From Thecaphora thlaspeos (taxonomy: Eukaryota; Basidiomycota; Ustilaginomycetes; Urocystidales; Glomosporiaceae): a stretch of 64,000 nucleotides of DNA. Numbering within the stretch: position 1 is the first letter of the stretch; every line of letters begins with the position of its first letter. A model generated the notes under the pieces. The model was given only the letters and a program-made list of their open reading frames with translations. It was not told the origin of the DNA and made no database searches. The stretch lies in the NCBI GenBank assembly GCA_900291925.1, contig UWYS01000003.1, positions 620,001-684,000 of the forward strand. The letters are read 5' to 3'. Shown here piece after piece: positions 61,704 to 64,000 of the stretch. The position numbers and the translations under genes are program-made.

Positions 61704-64000
61704 CTACATCTCCATATCCTGATCCTCCTCGCGCTCCCTCTCCCCCTCCCGCTGGCCAGTGGGGAAGGCACCGACGCCCAACCTCCCCGCCAACACGCCC
61801 ACAGCACCCGCACCCGCACCAGCTTCTTGACTCTTCAGAAAGTGCTTCAACATGTTGATCTTGTCACCCTCTTCGCCGCCCATCTCCTCCAGCCGTTTCA
61901 GCAGGTCAGGCGGAAGGTATTGCAGCAGCGAACGCGGTAGGTCTGCCGCTTCGTTGCCGGACGAAGAAAGGAGCGTCGAGAGGAGAGAGAGGTCTTGCTC
62001 TTCCTCTACGCCCGGTTTGCGGTCGGCGGTAGTGGTCGAGGTGGAAGACGGGGACGGTACTGTTGCTGCTGGAGGGGTTGGAGGTGCAGCGGAAGGAAGC
62101 GAGGCGATATGGCTCTCCATCTCGTCCATCGCCTCGTCGAAAGTGGTGATGTCCGGTTTCGGTTGAGGCGGCCCCGTCGCTGTCGATGGACCGGGGGCCG
62201 ATGCCGTCTTCGTCTCGGTCGTGGTGCTCCCTGCGGACCTCTCCTTCGATGCGCCGCCGCCACTCGCCGCCGTTTCGGGGACATATCTCCCTTCCTTCTT
62301 CCTCTTCTCCATGACCTGTTCATACTGCTCCTTTGTCAACCCGAGACTAGTCCTCACAAACTCAAGGAACCCCTCCTCACCTTCCTCCTCGACCACATCA
62401 CCCGTCTCTTCTCCCTCACCTTGGGGCGATTTCAACCAATCCTCGTCGTCGTCCTGTACTTCGTACTCTCTCGCTAGATCTTTCCGGACAGCAGGGGAAG
62501 TCTCCTGTTCCAGATCGGACCCAGAGTCCGAAGCGCCGTCAAAGTGTGTATGTTGGCGCGACAGGAGCGTTGACGTGGCGCGCATCTGTTGGGAAGCGAG
62601 GTTGAACTGCAGCTTTCGAGAATTGAGCTGGTCTGAGCTGGGACGGACGAGAGTGGTGTCGGAAGAGAGAGGTGGCGTGGGAATGTGTAGGCTGTGCGTG
62701 TGCGAGAGGCGATCGAGGACGTCGGCCAGTCCTTCTGGCTGGTCGGTCGAGGAGAGGGCAATCATCGCGCCGTCCTGTTGAGGGGATTGGTTGGCCGGTT
62801 CGGCGACTGGCGGCTTCTGCGTTTGCAACGGCGGCTGCGCTTTGGAGTCAACCTTGGCGTCCTTGGCCCAGATACCGGCTAGACCGGGCAGGATGGCCTC
62901 GAGTCTCTTTGACCGTTCGCCCCCGTCCATCGCCTTGACCCTCTTCTCCGCCTCTTCTCTGATCCTCTCCTCTTCATCCTCTCCATCCTCTTCGTCGTCT
63001 TCATCATTATCATCCCCGTCGTCCAGCATGAGCTCGTCGTCATCGTCATCCTCGTCAACATCGTCGTCATCAAGCTCGTCGACAAAAGCCGCGCCCCGCT
63101 CGTCCGACTGCGTCATCATGAATTCGTCCATCTTCGAGGCAAACTGCTGCAGCTTGGAGAGCGCCTTGTCTTCCTCCGAGTCCGCTTTAGATGCAAACGA
63201 TGGATGGGACGGCGTTTGCCCGGAGGAGAAGCGAGACTCGAGCATCGTGTCGAGGTCCTCGGTCGTCACGACCATCCAGTCCTCCGAATCCTCGAGCGAT
63301 GCGAAGACCGTCGGCGATGAGGTCGGAGAAACGACGGTCAGGTCATCCTGGCCGGACTTGGATGGAGCGGACAGCAACGCGTCGACCTTGTCGCTCAGCT
63401 GAACAGCGACCCCTCCCCCTACGCCGTTGTCACCTTGCACGGCAGCGGTGGCCTTGAGTTGTTGCCACTGCGACGCCGCCTCCTCTTCGAGCTTCTGCCA
63501 CCTGGCTGACCCCTCGAGCTCGTCACCAAAGTAGCCCAGCTTCCTCAGCGATGTGACAAACCTGTCGTACTCCTCCCCAGCGGCGGCAGCGACTGGCAGC
63601 GGCGTCGAGTCGGACATGTGCGCTACGGCCGCTTTGCGCTCCGACTTTCCCCGGCGTGCGACCGAGTCCTCGTACGCCATCTCGAGGCCGCACCACACCT
63701 TTGCGCCGATGTCGCGCCACCTCCCTTCTCGCAACTCTCTCTGCACCTCTTCCTCGTCCTCGACGGCGGAAGTACCGGGAGCGCCGAGCCGATGTCCGCC
63801 GTTTGCGTTCTGATGCATGCGTAAGCGGTACTTTTCAACGGCCGTCTGCCAAGGCTTGCCGAACGCCTTGGGCGGGAAGAAGCGGTCGTAGCAGAGGTGA
63901 GCGTAAAGGTGCCGCGTCATCCGTACGGGCGTCAGCACGACATGCTCATCGTCGCCGCCACGTGGTGGCTGGCTGAAAGAGGTGCTGGCTCCGTCGCCTC
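61704..64000 (-). CDS. ECD: Ecdysoneless/SGT1 family protein (5' end outside the window)
   Basis: The open frame enters from the right edge and stops at TAG 61706-61704, so 764 residues are visible and the N-terminus is missing. The first visible motif, VVLTPVRMTRHLYAHLCYDR then FFPPKAFG, matches the start of the conserved ECD block. WCGLEMAYED follows. It then becomes acidic and disordered, with an Asp/Glu-rich run (DELDDDDVDEDDDDDELMLD) preceded by DEFMMTQSDERGAAFVDEL and followed by a helical segment (EKRVKAMDGGERSKRLEAIL). A late block (LEFVRTSLGLTKEQYEQVM ... RYVPET) is typical of fungal members. ECD proteins act in pre-mRNA splicing (PRPF8 interaction) and transcription of glycolytic genes in fungi. 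Assignment is by motif recognition. Confidence 0.8.
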   Translation of the reverse strand, partial: GDGASTSFSQPPRGGDDEHVVLTPVRMTRHLYAHLCYDRFFPPKAFGKPWQTAVEKYRLRMHQNANGGHRLGAPGTSAVEDEEEVQRELREGRWRDIGAKVWCGLEMAYEDSVARRGKSERKAAVAHMSDSTPLPVAAAAGEEYDRFVTSLRKLGYFGDELEGSARWQKLEEEAASQWQQLKATAAVQGDNGVGGGVAVQLSDKVDALLSAPSKSGQDDLTVVSPTSSPTVFASLEDSEDWMVVTTEDLDTMLESRFSSGQTPSHPSFASKADSEEDKALSKLQQFASKMDEFMMTQSDERGAAFVDELDDDDVDEDDDDDELMLDDGDDNDEDDEEDGEDEEERIREEAEKRVKAMDGGERSKRLEAILPGLAGIWAKDAKVDSKAQPPLQTQKPPVAEPANQSPQQDGAMIALSSTDQPEGLADVLDRLSHTHSLHIPTPPLSSDTTLVRPSSDQLNSRKLQFNLASQQMRATSTLLSRQHTHFDGASDSGSDLEQETSPAVRKDLAREYEVQDDDEDWLKSPQGEGEETGDVVEEEGEEGFLEFVRTSLGLTKEQYEQVMEKRKKEGRYVPETAASGGGASKERSAGSTTTETKTASAPGPSTATGPPQPKPDITTFDEAMDEMESHIASLPSAAPPTPPAATVPSPSSTSTTTADRKPGVEEEQDLSLLSTLLSSSGNEAADLPRSLLQYLPPDLLKRLEEMGGEEGDKINMLKHFLKSQEAGAGAGAVGVLAGRLGVGAFPTGQREGEREREEDQDMEM

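Noticed and set aside
1..64000. CRISPR arrays, rRNA and bacterial operon signals
   Set aside because: None seen; the window is eukaryotic, with spliceosomal introns and widely spaced genes.

Overview
This window comes from a GC-rich nuclear fungal genome. The genes are split by short introns (about 45-210 nt, with GTGAGT/GTAAGT donors and CAG/TAG acceptors), and the proteins carry long Ser/Ala/Pro-rich disordered stretches. A COP9 signalosome subunit is present, which excludes the budding-yeast lineage. The overall style suggests a basidiomycete, perhaps a smut-type Ustilaginomycotina; that placement is inference. Exon structures were assembled by hand from splice sites, reading phase and conserved motifs.

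Layout. 1-2297 is gene-free with a pyrimidine-rich leader. At 2.3-4.7 kb (+) lies a long disordered single-pass membrane protein. At 5.4-8.3 kb (-) is a class II histone deacetylase with an Arb2 domain (Hda1/Clr3 type), and at 8.9-10.6 kb (-) a PP2A activator (PTPA/Rrd). At 11.9-17.1 kb (+) is a 1538-residue MIT-domain protein, and at 18.4-23.9 kb (+) a 1799-residue protein of unknown function. At 24.0-27.6 kb (+) is a DIRS-like retroelement with gag-like, RT-RNase H and tyrosine recombinase modules. At 28.1-29.9 kb (-) is an amino-acid permease pseudogene with at least seven disabling lesions.

At 31.9-34.8 kb (-) is a membrane-anchored FG-repeat nucleoporin, and at 35.3-39.5 kb (-) a CUE-like protein. 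Head to head with the latter is an F-BAR RhoGAP (Rgd1 type, 39.8-43.2 kb, +). At 43.6-47.6 kb (-) is an ankyrin-DIL protein, and at 49.0-51.2 kb (-) a phenol 2-monooxygenase-family enzyme. At 52.9-54.9 kb (-) is a protein of unknown function, and at 57.0-58.9 kb (+) an unusual DHHC palmitoyltransferase. At 59.0-60.7 kb (-) is COP9 subunit CSN6, diverging from a 76-codon CENP-W-like histone-fold gene at 61.1 kb (+). At 61.7-64.0 kb (-) is the 3' part of an Ecdysoneless/SGT1 gene cut by the window edge.

This looks like ordinary housekeeping chromosome: chromatin, signalling, nuclear pore, kinetochore and trafficking genes do not form one pathway. The accessory signal is concentrated at 24-30 kb, where the retroelement abuts the dead permease. 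The most noteworthy items are the multi-lesion permease, the RT-RH-recombinase element with two frame changes at C runs, the tiny CENP-W gene, the membrane-anchored FG nucleoporin, and a 7-mer (TACTGTA) repeated only in gene-free DNA. I found no convincing tRNA, rRNA or CRISPR array.
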